Positions 1-8,825 of a stretch of 64,000 nucleotides of DNA are shown one piece after another. This stretch comes from Thermoplasmata archaeon (GTDB lineage: Archaea > Thermoplasmatota > Thermoplasmata > Thermoplasmatales > Thermoplasmataceae). The stretch covers positions 44,036 to 108,035 of the forward strand of contig JAKBQY010000059.1 of the NCBI GenBank assembly GCA_021835025.1. Direction: 5' to 3'. Positions within the stretch are counted from its first letter, which is position 1. Every line of letters starts with the position of its first letter. Position numbers and translations under genes: made by a program. The notes below the pieces were generated by a model that was not told the DNA's origin, ran no database searches, and worked only from the letters and a program-made list of their open reading frames with translations.

Positions 1-161
1 AAAAAAAAATATTGAAGGAGGCACTGAACAACGGTTATTTTTCGTGGCCAAGGAATTATAGCCTAACAAATATTTCCAATGAATTCAATTTATCAAAGCC
101 AACAATATTATTTCATTTGCGTAATGCGGAAAAAAAGATATTATCGGCATTGATTAAATAA
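1..161 (+). CDS. C-terminal end of a bacterio-opsin-activator-type HTH regulator (partial)
   Basis: Only the last ~53 codons are in the window; the reading frame is open from the left edge to the TAA at 159-161. The encoded tail contains LKEALNNGYFSWPRNYSL followed by LSKPTILFHLRNAEKKIL, the pattern of the HTH_10 domain (tandem helix-turn-helix at the end of halobacterial Bat-like regulators): an alanine/glycine helix, a conserved Y-F-x-x-P turn, then a recognition helix ending in an L-R-x-A-E-x-K-I segment. A second protein with this domain lies at 20758-21471. The gene points toward the glucan operon and ends 170 bp before it, so it could regulate it, but that is inference from position only. 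Confidence 0.75.
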   Translation, partial: KKILKEALNNGYFSWPRNYSLTNISNEFNLSKPTILFHLRNAEKKILSALIK

Positions 162-295
162 CATAATGGGCATTCAAAAATATTTTGCTTTTTAGAAAAA
201 TATATGATATCCCGAATTGAGTTCCTATATAAACATTATAATATAAACAAAAGAATCAAAGAAAAGATGAAATTAAACAATAAGAAAATAAAATA

Positions 296-306
296 CATTA
301 TAAATT
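296..306 (+). promoter_or_regulatory. TATA box for the glgB-glgE-treS-mak operon
   Basis: The stretch ATTATAAATTAG is centred about 29 nt before the ATG at 331. In Thermoplasmatales many genes are leaderless, with the TATA box 25-28 nt before the start codon, so this placement supports a start at 331 rather than at the in-frame ATG at 355. No Shine-Dalgarno-like sequence precedes 331. Purely sequence-based. Confidence 0.45.
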
Positions 307-330
307 AGAAAAATAAGATTAATTTAATAT

Positions 331-2451
331 ATGAAAAAAATATATTTAATTATAATGCATGATACTGAAACGAATCAAGTTATAAATTTTAATGGGCAAC
401 ATCCGGAAAATATACTTGGTCTGCATTTTGAAAACAATAAATATATAATAAGGGCTTATTTACCGATTGCACAGGAAGCATGGATAGAAATTGAAGGTCA
501 AAGTTTCAGCATGCATGAATTAACAAATAAATTATTTGTTTATTCAGGCGAAAATAAAATAGGGAGTTATAAAATTAGTTATAGGGACGAATCAGGTTAT
601 ATAAATACATTTTACGATCCATATAATTTTGTGGATTTGTTATCAGATTATGATTTATATCTATTTAGAAGAGGAGAACTATATCAAAGCTATAAAACCT
701 TTGGAGCACATTTAACATCATACAATAAAGTTAATGGTGTAAGATTTGTGGTATGGGCTCCAAATGCAAAGGCGGTATCAGTTGTTGGTAATTTTAACCA
801 CTGGATATCAGGAATGAATCCAATGATGAATATTAATGATTCTGGCATATTTGCATTGTTTATACCCGGGTTAATAGAAAACGAAGTTTACAAATATTCT
901 ATAAAATCTAAAAATGATATTATAAAAATGAAAACAGACCCTTTTGCATTTTACAATGAGAAAAGGCCAAGGACATCATCAATTGTTGTTAATAATGAAT
1001 ATAAATGGTCTGATACTTCGTGGATAAATAACAATAAAAGAAATAAAGGTGCCATATCAATATATGAAATGCATCTGGGATCATGGATTAAAAAAAATAA
1101 TGAATTTTATACCTATAGGGAGATAGCAGAACCATTGATAAATTACATAAAAAAACTTAAGTTTACACATGTTGAATTTTTGCCCTTAACTGAATATCCC
1201 TTAGATATATCATGGGGATACCAAGCTATAAATTATTTTTCTCCCACATCAAGGTATGGCAATCCTGAAGATTTTAAATATTTGATAAACGAACTTCATA
1301 AAAACAATATTGGAGTAATAATGGATTTTGTTGAGGCACATTTCCCTGATGATGATTATGGATTATCAATGTTTGATGGCACACATTTATTTGATTATTC
1401 CGATCCGAGAAAGGGTAAAACGCCTGACTGGGGAACAAATATATTTGATTTCGGTAAAAACGAGGTGAGATCATTTTTAATATCAGCTGTGATATTCTGG
1501 ATTGATGTATATCATATTGATGGCATAAGAATGGATGCCGTTACCTCAATGATATATCTTGATTTTTCCAGAAAGCCCGGGGAATGGATACCAAATATTT
1601 ACGGAAAAAATGAAAATCTGGAAGCAATATCATTTTTAACAGAATTAAACCATACAGTTCATAACCATTATAAAAATGTGGTCACAATAGCTGAGGAATC
1701 AAGCTCATATAATGGGATAACCTCAAAAAATGGCATGGATTTCAATTATAAATGGAACATGGGATGGATGCACGATACACTTGATTTTTTCTCAACAGAC
1801 CCATTATACAGAAAATTCAGGATTTCTAATTTAACATTTACAATTGTGTATGCTTACAGTGAGAAATATATATTGCCAATATCGCATGATGAGGTAGTTT
1901 ATGGAAAGAAATCGTTGTTCAGCAAGATGCCTGGAAATGATGAATTGAAGTTCAAAAATATAAAATTGTTCCTTTCTTATATGTTTGCATATCCCGGAAA
2001 AAAGTTATTATTCATGGGTTCGGAATTTGGCCAGAAAGAAGAATGGGATGTTTTAAATGAACTTCATTGGGAAGAATTTAAAAATAATGAAAAAATATTT
2101 AAATTATTATCTGATTTAAATGAACTGTATAGAAACAATGGCGATTTTATAAATGATGATGATTTTTCATGGGTTGATTTCAACGATAAAATAAATACGG
2201 TCATAAGTTTTATGAGAGGCAATATTCTCTGCGTTTTTAATTTCACTCCGGTTATAAGGGAAAATTATTGTATTGGTGTTGATTTATCAGGCAAATATAA
2301 AGAAATATTAAATACAGATGATATACAATATAATGGTTCTGGTATATTGAATAAAGATATAATATCCAAAAACCATTCAATGCATAATAAAAATAATTCA
2401 ATAGAGATAACATTGCCATCACTTGGTGCAATATTTATAAAAAGGTGTTAA
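331..2451 (+). CDS. glgB: 1,4-alpha-glucan branching enzyme GlgB (GH13)
   Basis: It makes alpha-1,6 branches in a linear alpha-1,4-glucan. The 706-aa product has an N-terminal carbohydrate-binding module with FVVWAPNAKAVSVVGNFNHW (residues ~140-158) and a GH13 barrel from ~240. Family residues are visible: nucleophile Asp402 in GIRMDAVTSMIYLDFSR, general acid Glu455 in IAEESSSYNGIT, and His519-Asp520 in ISHDEVVYGKKSL. The motif MIYLDFSR is diagnostic of GlgB against debranching enzymes. Length is normal for bacterial-type GlgB (about 630-730 aa). The first of four same-strand genes; the stop is separated by one base from glgE. Codon choice matches its neighbours. An alternative start is the ATG at 355; a TATA box favours 331. 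Very likely to be correct as a family call; branching activity itself is inferred from motif conservation. Confidence 0.93.
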   Translation: MKKIYLIIMHDTETNQVINFNGQHPENILGLHFENNKYIIRAYLPIAQEAWIEIEGQSFSMHELTNKLFVYSGENKIGSYKISYRDESGYINTFYDPYNFVDLLSDYDLYLFRRGELYQSYKTFGAHLTSYNKVNGVRFVVWAPNAKAVSVVGNFNHWISGMNPMMNINDSGIFALFIPGLIENEVYKYSIKSKNDIIKMKTDPFAFYNEKRPRTSSIVVNNEYKWSDTSWINNNKRNKGAISIYEMHLGSWIKKNNEFYTYREIAEPLINYIKKLKFTHVEFLPLTEYPLDISWGYQAINYFSPTSRYGNPEDFKYLINELHKNNIGVIMDFVEAHFPDDDYGLSMFDGTHLFDYSDPRKGKTPDWGTNIFDFGKNEVRSFLISAVIFWIDVYHIDGIRMDAVTSMIYLDFSRKPGEWIPNIYGKNENLEAISFLTELNHTVHNHYKNVVTIAEESSSYNGITSKNGMDFNYKWNMGWMHDTLDFFSTDPLYRKFRISNLTFTIVYAYSEKYILPISHDEVVYGKKSLFSKMPGNDELKFKNIKLFLSYMFAYPGKKLLFMGSEFGQKEEWDVLNELHWEEFKNNEKIFKLLSDLNELYRNNGDFINDDDFSWVDFNDKINTVISFMRGNILCVFNFTPVIRENYCIGVDLSGKYKEILNTDDIQYNGSGILNKDIISKNHSMHNKNNSIEITLPSLGAIFIKRC

Positions 2452-2452
2452 A

Positions 2453-4354
2453 ATGAAGGATCCGATAGCCATTGAAAATGTGAAACCAGAGATAGACTGC
2501 GGGCGTTTCAACGCAAAAAGCATCAAAAATTCAGAATTTAATGTTGAGGCAAAGATATTCAAGGCCGGGCATGATGTAATAAGAGCAAGGTTAAAATATA
2601 GAAAAATCAAGGGTAAATGGAATTATATAAACATGGAAAACAATAACAATGATACATTTACTGCTTCCTTTATTCCTTCAGATACAGGAGTTTATGAGTA
2701 TACTGTTGATGCGTGGAAGGATATGTACAATACAACATTAAAAAATATAGAATCATGGTTATCTGCTGGAGAAGATGTAAGTGAAGATATAAACACCGCA
2801 TTGAAAATTATAAATAATATATATGGAAAATCAAATGAGTCGGAAAAAAGGTTTATTTCTGATTTTTTAGAAAAGATTAATAATTTAAATGTTTCATCAA
2901 AAATAGATTTATTGAGAGATAACTACATTGAAAAAATTATATATAAATATCAGGAAAAAAATGAATATACAGAATATTACAAAGTTTTGAAGGTAATTTC
3001 TGATCCAGATTATGCACAGTTTGCATCATGGTATGAATTATTCCCAAGGTCTTATGGAAATTTCAATAACCTTGTAAATCATTTGGATTACATAAAATCA
3101 TTGAATTTTGATATTGTTTATTTAACGCCCATACATCCAATAGGAACAACAAACAGGAGAGGTAAAAATGGGAATAAGGTATCATCAAAAAATGATCCTG
3201 GAAGCCCATGGGCAATGGGAAATTCTTCAGGAGGGCATTATTCAATAAATCCCGATCTTGGAAATATAGATGATTTTAAAAATTTAATAAGGGAAATAAG
3301 AAATAGGAATATGGACATAGCAATTGATATGGCTTTTCAATGCTCTCCAGACCATCCATATGTAACGGAACATCCTGAATGGTTTTATCATCGCACCGAC
3401 GGCTCTATAAGATATGCAGAAAACCCTCCGAAAAAGTATTATGATATTTATCCACTGAATTTTGATATTGATGATAAAAATGATCTGTGGAATGAAATGA
3501 AAAACATAATAGAATACTGGATAAATAATGGAATTAAAATATTCAGAATAGATAATCCTCACACAAAGCCATTTGACTTCTGGGAATGGTTAATAAATTC
3601 TATTAAGGTGAAATATCCAGATGTAATATTCCTTGCAGAAGCATTCACAAGGGAAAATGTTATGTATGAACTATCAAAAAGAGGTTTTTCAATGTCATAT
3701 ACATATTTTACATGGAAAAATAATTACGATGATATTATAAATTATTTTAAGGAATTATATTCTTATCCCTTATTAAGATTCTTCAGGCCAATGCTATTCA
3801 CAAACACACCTGATATTTTAACAAGGGATTTATGGAATGGAAGGCCCGCATTTATAATAAAAAGTATTTTGGCCTCCACATTATCTCCATTATGGGGCAT
3901 ATATTCAGGTTTTGAATTATGTGAAAATAACTCATTAAATGGAACTGAAGAATATTCAAATTCAGAAAAATACGAAATAAAACATCGTGATTTCAATGCC
4001 CCTGGAAATATTGAAGGTATAATTGCAAATTTGAACAGGATAAGAAGGGATAATGAATCACTTCAAACTTTGGGGAATCTTTGTTTCTGTGAATCAAACA
4101 ATAAAAATATAATAGCATATGTGAGATATTCAAATGATAAGAAAAATAAACTAATAATAGTTATTAATCTAGACTCATTGAATGTCCAGGTTGCCACAAT
4201 AAAGGTACCGTTGTATATTCTGGGTATGCCATCCGATTCCACCTATAAAGTCAACGATATTTTAAATGGCAATGATTACGTATGGAATGGTGAGTATAAT
4301 TATGTCCGGCTGATACCCGACAAAAGACAGGCACATATAATGGTGATAGAATGA
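2453..4354 (+). CDS. glgE: Alpha-1,4-glucan:maltose-1-phosphate maltosyltransferase GlgE
   Basis: GlgE extends alpha-1,4-glucan using maltose-1-phosphate as donor. The 633-aa protein opens with IAIENVKPEIDCGRF and an Ig-like domain (DUF3416 type, ~1-90), a helical insert (~95-180), then the catalytic barrel beginning ASWYELFPRS. Diagnostic GlgE segments are the IHPIGTTNRRGKNG loop (~227-240), SPWAMG near 251-256, nucleophile Asp367 in IFRIDNPHTKPFDFWEW, acid Glu396 in FLAEAFTRE, and NTPDIL near 451-456 where the third acidic residue sits. Length matches GlgE (about 630-700 aa). The start ATG lies one base after glgB's stop and its last four bases overlap treS, showing translational coupling. 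GlgE is best known from actinobacteria; its occurrence with treS and mak in this archaeon makes the functional call firm. Confidence 0.93.
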   Translation: MKDPIAIENVKPEIDCGRFNAKSIKNSEFNVEAKIFKAGHDVIRARLKYRKIKGKWNYINMENNNNDTFTASFIPSDTGVYEYTVDAWKDMYNTTLKNIESWLSAGEDVSEDINTALKIINNIYGKSNESEKRFISDFLEKINNLNVSSKIDLLRDNYIEKIIYKYQEKNEYTEYYKVLKVISDPDYAQFASWYELFPRSYGNFNNLVNHLDYIKSLNFDIVYLTPIHPIGTTNRRGKNGNKVSSKNDPGSPWAMGNSSGGHYSINPDLGNIDDFKNLIREIRNRNMDIAIDMAFQCSPDHPYVTEHPEWFYHRTDGSIRYAENPPKKYYDIYPLNFDIDDKNDLWNEMKNIIEYWINNGIKIFRIDNPHTKPFDFWEWLINSIKVKYPDVIFLAEAFTRENVMYELSKRGFSMSYTYFTWKNNYDDIINYFKELYSYPLLRFFRPMLFTNTPDILTRDLWNGRPAFIIKSILASTLSPLWGIYSGFELCENNSLNGTEEYSNSEKYEIKHRDFNAPGNIEGIIANLNRIRRDNESLQTLGNLCFCESNNKNIIAYVRYSNDKKNKLIIVINLDSLNVQVATIKVPLYILGMPSDSTYKVNDILNGNDYVWNGEYNYVRLIPDKRQAHIMVIE

Positions 4355-6024
4355 TGAACGATAATAAATTATGGTACAGAGATGCAGTATTTTATGAAAT
4401 TCCAGTAAAATCCTTTTACGATTCCAATAACGATGGTATTGGTGATTTCAGGGGTTTGGCCATGAAACTTGGTTATCTTAAAAATCTTGGGATAGATGCA
4501 ATATGGATCCTTCCATTTTATAAATCCCCTTTAAAGGACGATGGCTATGACATATCTGATTATTATTCAATTTTACCTGAATATGGGACAATAGATGATT
4601 TTAAGGAATTCATAGACACAGCGCATTCTTTAAATATAAGGGTAATAGCGGACCTGGTTGTGAATCATATTTCAGACCAGTATTCCTGGTTTATGGAGGC
4701 AAGAAAGAGTAAAGACAATCCGAAGAGGAACTGGTTTATATGGAGTGATACGCCGGACAAATTCAAGGATGCGAGGGTAATATTTGTTGACACGGAAAGT
4801 TCAAACTGGGCATATGACCAGAGTTCAAAACAATATTATTTCCATAGATTTTATTCATCCCAACCTGATTTAAATTACGACAATCCCGAGGTAAGAGATG
4901 AGATAAAAAATGTAATAAGATACTGGCTGAATCTGGGACTTGATGGCTTCAGGGCTGATGCAGTACCATACCTATTTAAAAGGGAGGGAACTAATTGTGA
5001 AAATTTACCGGAAACACATAATTTCTTTAAAGAGATAAGAAAAATGATGGATGACGAATTTCCCGGAACAATACTTCTGGCTGAGGCAAACCAGTGGCCA
5101 ACAGAATCAAGGAAATATTTTGGAAATGGCGATGAATTTCAATTGGCATTCAATTTCCCTTTGATGCCAAGGATGTTTATTGCACTGGCACAGAGCGATT
5201 ATTTTCCCGTGGAAGATATAATAAAACAGACATTGCCAATACCAGGTAACTGCGACTGGTGCATATTTTTGAGAAATCACGATGAATTGACTCTTGAAAT
5301 GGTTACGGATAAAGAAAGAGATATAATGTACAGGGAATATGCAAAAATTTCCAAAATGAGGATCAATCTTGGGATAAGAAGGCGTCTTGCACCACTGTCT
5401 GATAACGATATTGCAACAATTGAACTGCTTAATGCCATAATGTTTTCCCTTCCTGGAACTCCAATTATTTATTATGGGGATGAACTTGGAATGGGCGACA
5501 ATATATATCTTGGCGATAGGAATGGTGTTAGAACTCCAATGCAATGGTCATATGACAGAAACGCGGGATTTTCCAGTGCCGATTCTGAAGCCCTTTATTC
5601 ACCCGTAATAACGAACCCAAACTACAATTATGAAAGCGTCAACGTTGAAGCGGAATCAAGGTTGAGCTCATCTCTATTATCTTGGATGAAAAAAATGATC
5701 AGTGTCAGAAAAACCTATAAGGAATTGCTTGGAAGGGGAGATATTAAGTTTATTGAACAAAAAAATAAAAGGGTTTTTACATACATAAGGGAATATGAAA
5801 ACCAGAGAATGTTATGTTTATTCAATTTATCAAGAAGCTATACCTATGTTGAACTGGATTTAAGGGAATATGCGGGATTAAAACCGGTTGAAGCTATTTC
5901 TGGTTCTTATTTTCCAAGAATTGGGGAACTCAAATATTTTATAACAATATCTCCAAGATCATTTTACTGGTTCAATTTAACCGTCCCTGAAAGAGACGAT
6001 TCCATGGATTTTGATGAGCTATGA
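4351..6024 (+). CDS. treS: Trehalose synthase TreS (maltose alpha-D-glucosyltransferase)
   Basis: TreS interconverts maltose and trehalose by intramolecular transglucosylation. The 557-aa GH13 protein has WYRDAVFYEIPVKSFYDSN at its start, DLVVNHISDQYSWF (region I, ~102-115), nucleophile Asp203 in LDGFRADAVPYLF, acid Glu245 in LLAEANQWP, and His310-Asp311 in LRNHDELTLEM. The pair AEANQWP plus RNHDELTLEM is typical of TreS rather than oligo-1,6-glucosidase. It overlaps glgE by 4 nt (ATGA) and mak by 4 nt. The C-terminal kinase fusion seen in some bacteria is absent; the kinase is the next gene. A biochemically studied TreS is known from Picrophilus torridus (recalled literature), consistent with the lineage proposed. 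In this operon it probably supplies maltose to Mak. Confidence 0.93.
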   Translation: MMNDNKLWYRDAVFYEIPVKSFYDSNNDGIGDFRGLAMKLGYLKNLGIDAIWILPFYKSPLKDDGYDISDYYSILPEYGTIDDFKEFIDTAHSLNIRVIADLVVNHISDQYSWFMEARKSKDNPKRNWFIWSDTPDKFKDARVIFVDTESSNWAYDQSSKQYYFHRFYSSQPDLNYDNPEVRDEIKNVIRYWLNLGLDGFRADAVPYLFKREGTNCENLPETHNFFKEIRKMMDDEFPGTILLAEANQWPTESRKYFGNGDEFQLAFNFPLMPRMFIALAQSDYFPVEDIIKQTLPIPGNCDWCIFLRNHDELTLEMVTDKERDIMYREYAKISKMRINLGIRRRLAPLSDNDIATIELLNAIMFSLPGTPIIYYGDELGMGDNIYLGDRNGVRTPMQWSYDRNAGFSSADSEALYSPVITNPNYNYESVNVEAESRLSSSLLSWMKKMISVRKTYKELLGRGDIKFIEQKNKRVFTYIREYENQRMLCLFNLSRSYTYVELDLREYAGLKPVEAISGSYFPRIGELKYFITISPRSFYWFNLTVPERDDSMDFDEL

Positions 6025-7400
6025 TGGATATAAATAAAATTTCAAATAACCATGATGTTTACGAATATATAAAAAATAAAAGATGGTTTCAAAATAAAAA
6101 CGACACCTTCCTTGATTTTACTGTCTATGATTATTTCATACAAGACGATATTATTTATCTTTTATTGTTATTTAATTTTATAGGGAAGAAAGCCCTTTAT
6201 TATTTTCCAGCAATGTTGAACGTTTCCGATAGTGATGCAATAGCAAGAATAGGATATCAAAATATAGGTGATGCATTTTATTCAAATATATATGCTGAAC
6301 TTATAATAAACAATGTTAAAAATAACAGGGTCCTAGAAAATAAACGTAAATCAAAATTGTGTTTTTCCACGGTAAAGGATTTCAACATTTCAGGGATTTC
6401 CGATTTCCAGTTAATAGAAAATGAGCAGAGCAATAGTTCGTTTATTGAAAAAAATATAATGATTAAAAACTACAGATATTTGCAGAATGGTGAAAATCCG
6501 GATATAAATATGCCGGTGGTGCTACAGAATAATGGCTTTAATAATGTTCCGGAATTGTATGGCTATATAAAATACAGTAGCAATTTTTCAATATACATTG
6601 CACAATTTTCAGAATTTATAGAAAATTCAAAGGATTTATGGTCATATTACACAAAATTTATTACGGGTATTTTATCACAGGATATACCATATGATAATAG
6701 GGTACAATACATTGTAAATCTTATGAAGGATTTATCTGAAAAGCTTGGTAAAATAACGGGTGAAATGCACAGAACCCTAAGCAATATAGACGATAATGCA
6801 TTCAAGCCGGAACGGTTGAATTATGATGATATAGATAATGTAATTGATGATATCATGAAAAATCTTGGTAATGCCAAAAGAAAAATATACGATATAATAA
6901 AAAATAATGTGGATTTTGATAAAATAAAAAACACCACGAAATATATTGTATCAAGAAATAATGTATTTAAAATTCGGGTTCATGGAGATTATCATCTGGG
7001 ACAGGTTCTTCTTGGTGATAAACTGTATATAATAGATTTTGAGGGTGAACCAATGCGTGTTATGAATGAAAGAATTAAAAAACACTGTGCACTGAAGGAT
7101 GTTGCGGGAATGATTAGATCCCTGGGTTATCTTATATCGTTTATTAATAAAGATAATTACATAAATAGTGGGGATATGGATAAAATAAGAAATACCATTA
7201 AAAGCAATTTTGTAAGCTCCTACAGGAATGAGACGAAAAATCTGAATTTATACCCTGAAAATGTTGATGAATTCAATGAATTATTAAATATTTACATTTT
7301 CCAAAAAGCATCATATGAATTGTTATACGAAATGAATAACCGACCGTCATGGATATACATTCCATTGAATGAAATAAATTCCATTTTAAATAATTTTTAA
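6021..7400 (+). CDS. mak: Maltokinase (ATP:maltose 1-phosphotransferase)
   Basis: It phosphorylates maltose to maltose-1-phosphate, the GlgE donor. The 459-aa protein carries the aminoglycoside-phosphotransferase-like catalytic signature HGDYHLGQ (321-328, catalytic Asp323) and IDFEGEP (338-344, metal-binding Asp339/Glu341), then KDVAGMIRSLGY (359-370), all hallmarks of Mak/Pep2. The N-terminal cap (~1-110) with KNKRWFQNKN is also typical, as in the KRWF-start of Mak. Length matches (about 440-460 aa). Start ATG at 6021 overlaps the treS stop by 4 nt. Together the four genes give trehalose, maltose, maltose-1-phosphate, linear glucan, branched glucan. Downstream, 150 bp of AT-rich sequence with T-runs separates it from a convergent gene and probably holds the terminator. 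Confidence 0.92.
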   Translation: MMDINKISNNHDVYEYIKNKRWFQNKNDTFLDFTVYDYFIQDDIIYLLLLFNFIGKKALYYFPAMLNVSDSDAIARIGYQNIGDAFYSNIYAELIINNVKNNRVLENKRKSKLCFSTVKDFNISGISDFQLIENEQSNSSFIEKNIMIKNYRYLQNGENPDINMPVVLQNNGFNNVPELYGYIKYSSNFSIYIAQFSEFIENSKDLWSYYTKFITGILSQDIPYDNRVQYIVNLMKDLSEKLGKITGEMHRTLSNIDDNAFKPERLNYDDIDNVIDDIMKNLGNAKRKIYDIIKNNVDFDKIKNTTKYIVSRNNVFKIRVHGDYHLGQVLLGDKLYIIDFEGEPMRVMNERIKKHCALKDVAGMIRSLGYLISFINKDNYINSGDMDKIRNTIKSNFVSSYRNETKNLNLYPENVDEFNELLNIYIFQKASYELLYEMNNRPSWIYIPLNEINSILNNF

Positions 7401-7549
7401 AATAAATCCTCTATTTTTATTATTACATTCAAAGATTACTGAAGTACTGTAGGGTATTACAGTGAAATTTCAGTTATCAAATCCTTGTAAATTGTGCTAT
7501 CGCTTAGAATTTAATAAATACTTTACCATTATAAAAAATATAAATAGTT

Positions 7550-7738
7550 TTATTTTTTCCTCATTAAAAATGGGGACATTTCGGCATATCCCTTATCCGT
7601 GTAATACACTCTTCCACATGAAGGGCAAACATATGCCTCAAAATCTCCAATGTATTCCCCATTTTGTTTATACGGCGCATTTTTTAAATCCATTTTTTTA
7701 TCACAATGAGGGCATACCTCTATGTTATTCACCGACAT
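7550..7738 (-). CDS. Small zinc-ribbon protein
   Basis: A 62-aa protein with two CxxC knuckles, VCPHCDKK near residues 8-15 and VCPSCGRVYY near 37-46, separated by about 26 residues. This is the spacing of a rubredoxin/zinc-ribbon fold binding one Zn2+. Similar short zinc-ribbon proteins are common in archaea, but I cannot assign this one to a named family. It lies on the minus strand, convergent with the glucan operon and 49 bp downstream of another tiny minus-strand gene (7787-7966). The four cysteines in perfect pairs argue strongly that the frame is coding; the opposite frame over the same DNA has no such features. Function unknown; nucleic-acid or protein binding is possible. Confidence 0.7.
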   Translation of the reverse strand: MSVNNIEVCPHCDKKMDLKNAPYKQNGEYIGDFEAYVCPSCGRVYYTDKGYAEMSPFLMRKK

Positions 7739-7786
7739 ATTTTATTCATTAAAATAGAATATTTAATGTATTTGTCATAAAATTAT

Positions 7787-7966
7787 TTACTTTCTGAATT
7801 TAATCATTTTCAGATCCTTTGTAATATATTTTTTTATTATATCCGGCAATGGAATCATTTCCTCATTAGATTTTTCACATAATTCCAAAGTTTTTTCATG
7901 GTTCAACGTTATATAATGTCCAGTTCTGTCATATATTTCAAGATAGCCAAGTTCTTCGCAGTCCAT
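7787..7966 (-). CDS. Hypothetical 59-aa protein
   Basis: A minus-strand frame from ATG 7966 to TAA 7787. The product begins MDCEELGYLEIYDRTGHYIT and ends KYITKDLKMIKFRK; it has a balanced acidic/basic composition, no membrane segment, and two cysteines (residues 3 and about 30). The frame between the zinc-ribbon gene and the MBL-fold gene is otherwise empty on both strands, and its amino-acid make-up resembles a real protein, with amphipathic helix after residue 25 and few rare residues. I do not recognise a family. It may be co-transcribed with the zinc-ribbon gene 49 bp downstream. Confidence is moderate because the ORF is short. Confidence 0.45.
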   Translation of the reverse strand: MDCEELGYLEIYDRTGHYITLNHEKTLELCEKSNEEMIPLPDIIKKYITKDLKMIKFRK

Positions 7967-8057
7967 TATTCCAAATTGAATTATGTATTTAATACATTTT
8001 TAAATCGAATATATATTGGAGAATTAATATTATCATATAACTATAATAAAAATAAAA

Positions 8058-8825
8058 CTACAGAATTAAATCATCTATTTCCGGGTCATATAATGGCAAA
8101 ATAGTGCCGTACTTCTTTAATTTAGAATAGGCAGAATGGCATTCAAATATATTCTCAGCAATACCTATTGGAAGATCCTCTTCAATATTTCTTTTTTTAA
8201 ATGCTGAATCCGTGAATATTATACTACCTTTTTCTGTGTTCACTATGAATGCGGTGGAAGATCGGTGATGGCAACCTGTCCATAAGGAATACATTCCCGG
8301 TATTAGCTCTGTTATATCATTTGAATCGAATAAAATTACATTTTTCCACGAACTGAATAATATATATTTCAATATTTTATCAGGAATAAAAAGATTTCTT
8401 GATGAATGTTTTGGCATTTCAGGTGCAATTATATCTTGAATCCACCCCTTTCGATTTATAAACAATCTTGCATTTTTGAATATATCCAGTTGCCCAGTTG
8501 TATAATCCTGGATTGGTGTAAAAGATACATTACGAATATCCTCTGGTTTGAAACCATATTCAGATAATAAAGTATCTGTGCTTTTTTCTTTTTTGAATTC
8601 TGCCCTTTTGCCGTAAAATTTTCTCATTTGTTCATTTCTTTCTTCCAAATCTTCTGGAAGACCTGTGTTAATCAAAAAATTTGTTTTATCGTTGTAGGCT
8701 AAAATGGCATGAAACGATATTTTCAGAGACTCATGAAAATTGCTCATCCAGTAAGCTTCAGGAGCAGGTATTAAAGCCTCTCCCGTCTTAAATATTTTGA
8801 TTTTATATATCTCTGATTTTTCCAT
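8058..8825 (-). CDS. Degenerate metallo-beta-lactamase-fold protein (lactonase-like)
   Basis: About 255 aa with the layout of AHL-lactonase-like MBL proteins: beta strands AILAYNDKTNFLINTGLP (~40-57), the motif-II region SFTPIQDYTTG (~101-111), WTGCHHRSSTAFIV (~182-195) and IIFTDSAF (~202-209). In active enzymes motif II reads THxHxDHxGG; here all three histidines appear replaced (Thr103, Ile105, Tyr108) while Asp107, one histidine of the HHR segment and Asp206 remain. So the fold looks kept but the dinuclear metal site is not. It is downstream of, and overlaps by 23 nt, the rhamnonate-dehydratase-like gene. Context suggests a sugar-lactone role, but catalysis by the classical mechanism is unlikely. 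The ATG at 8825 is preferred; a TTG at 8840 is the alternative. Confidence 0.7.
   Translation of the reverse strand: MEKSEIYKIKIFKTGEALIPAPEAYWMSNFHESLKISFHAILAYNDKTNFLINTGLPEDLEERNEQMRKFYGKRAEFKKEKSTDTLLSEYGFKPEDIRNVSFTPIQDYTTGQLDIFKNARLFINRKGWIQDIIAPEMPKHSSRNLFIPDKILKYILFSSWKNVILFDSNDITELIPGMYSLWTGCHHRSSTAFIVNTEKGSIIFTDSAFKKRNIEEDLPIGIAENIFECHSAYSKLKKYGTILPLYDPEIDDLIL

Noticed and set aside
5107-5544. A 145-codon minus-strand frame inside treS
   Set aside because: It lies entirely inside a gene with complete catalytic motifs; overlap is due to low stop frequency in the antisense frame.
7462-7752. A 96-codon plus-strand frame over the zinc-ribbon gene
   Set aside because: The minus frame has two perfect CxxC pairs and makes better sense; the plus frame has no motif.
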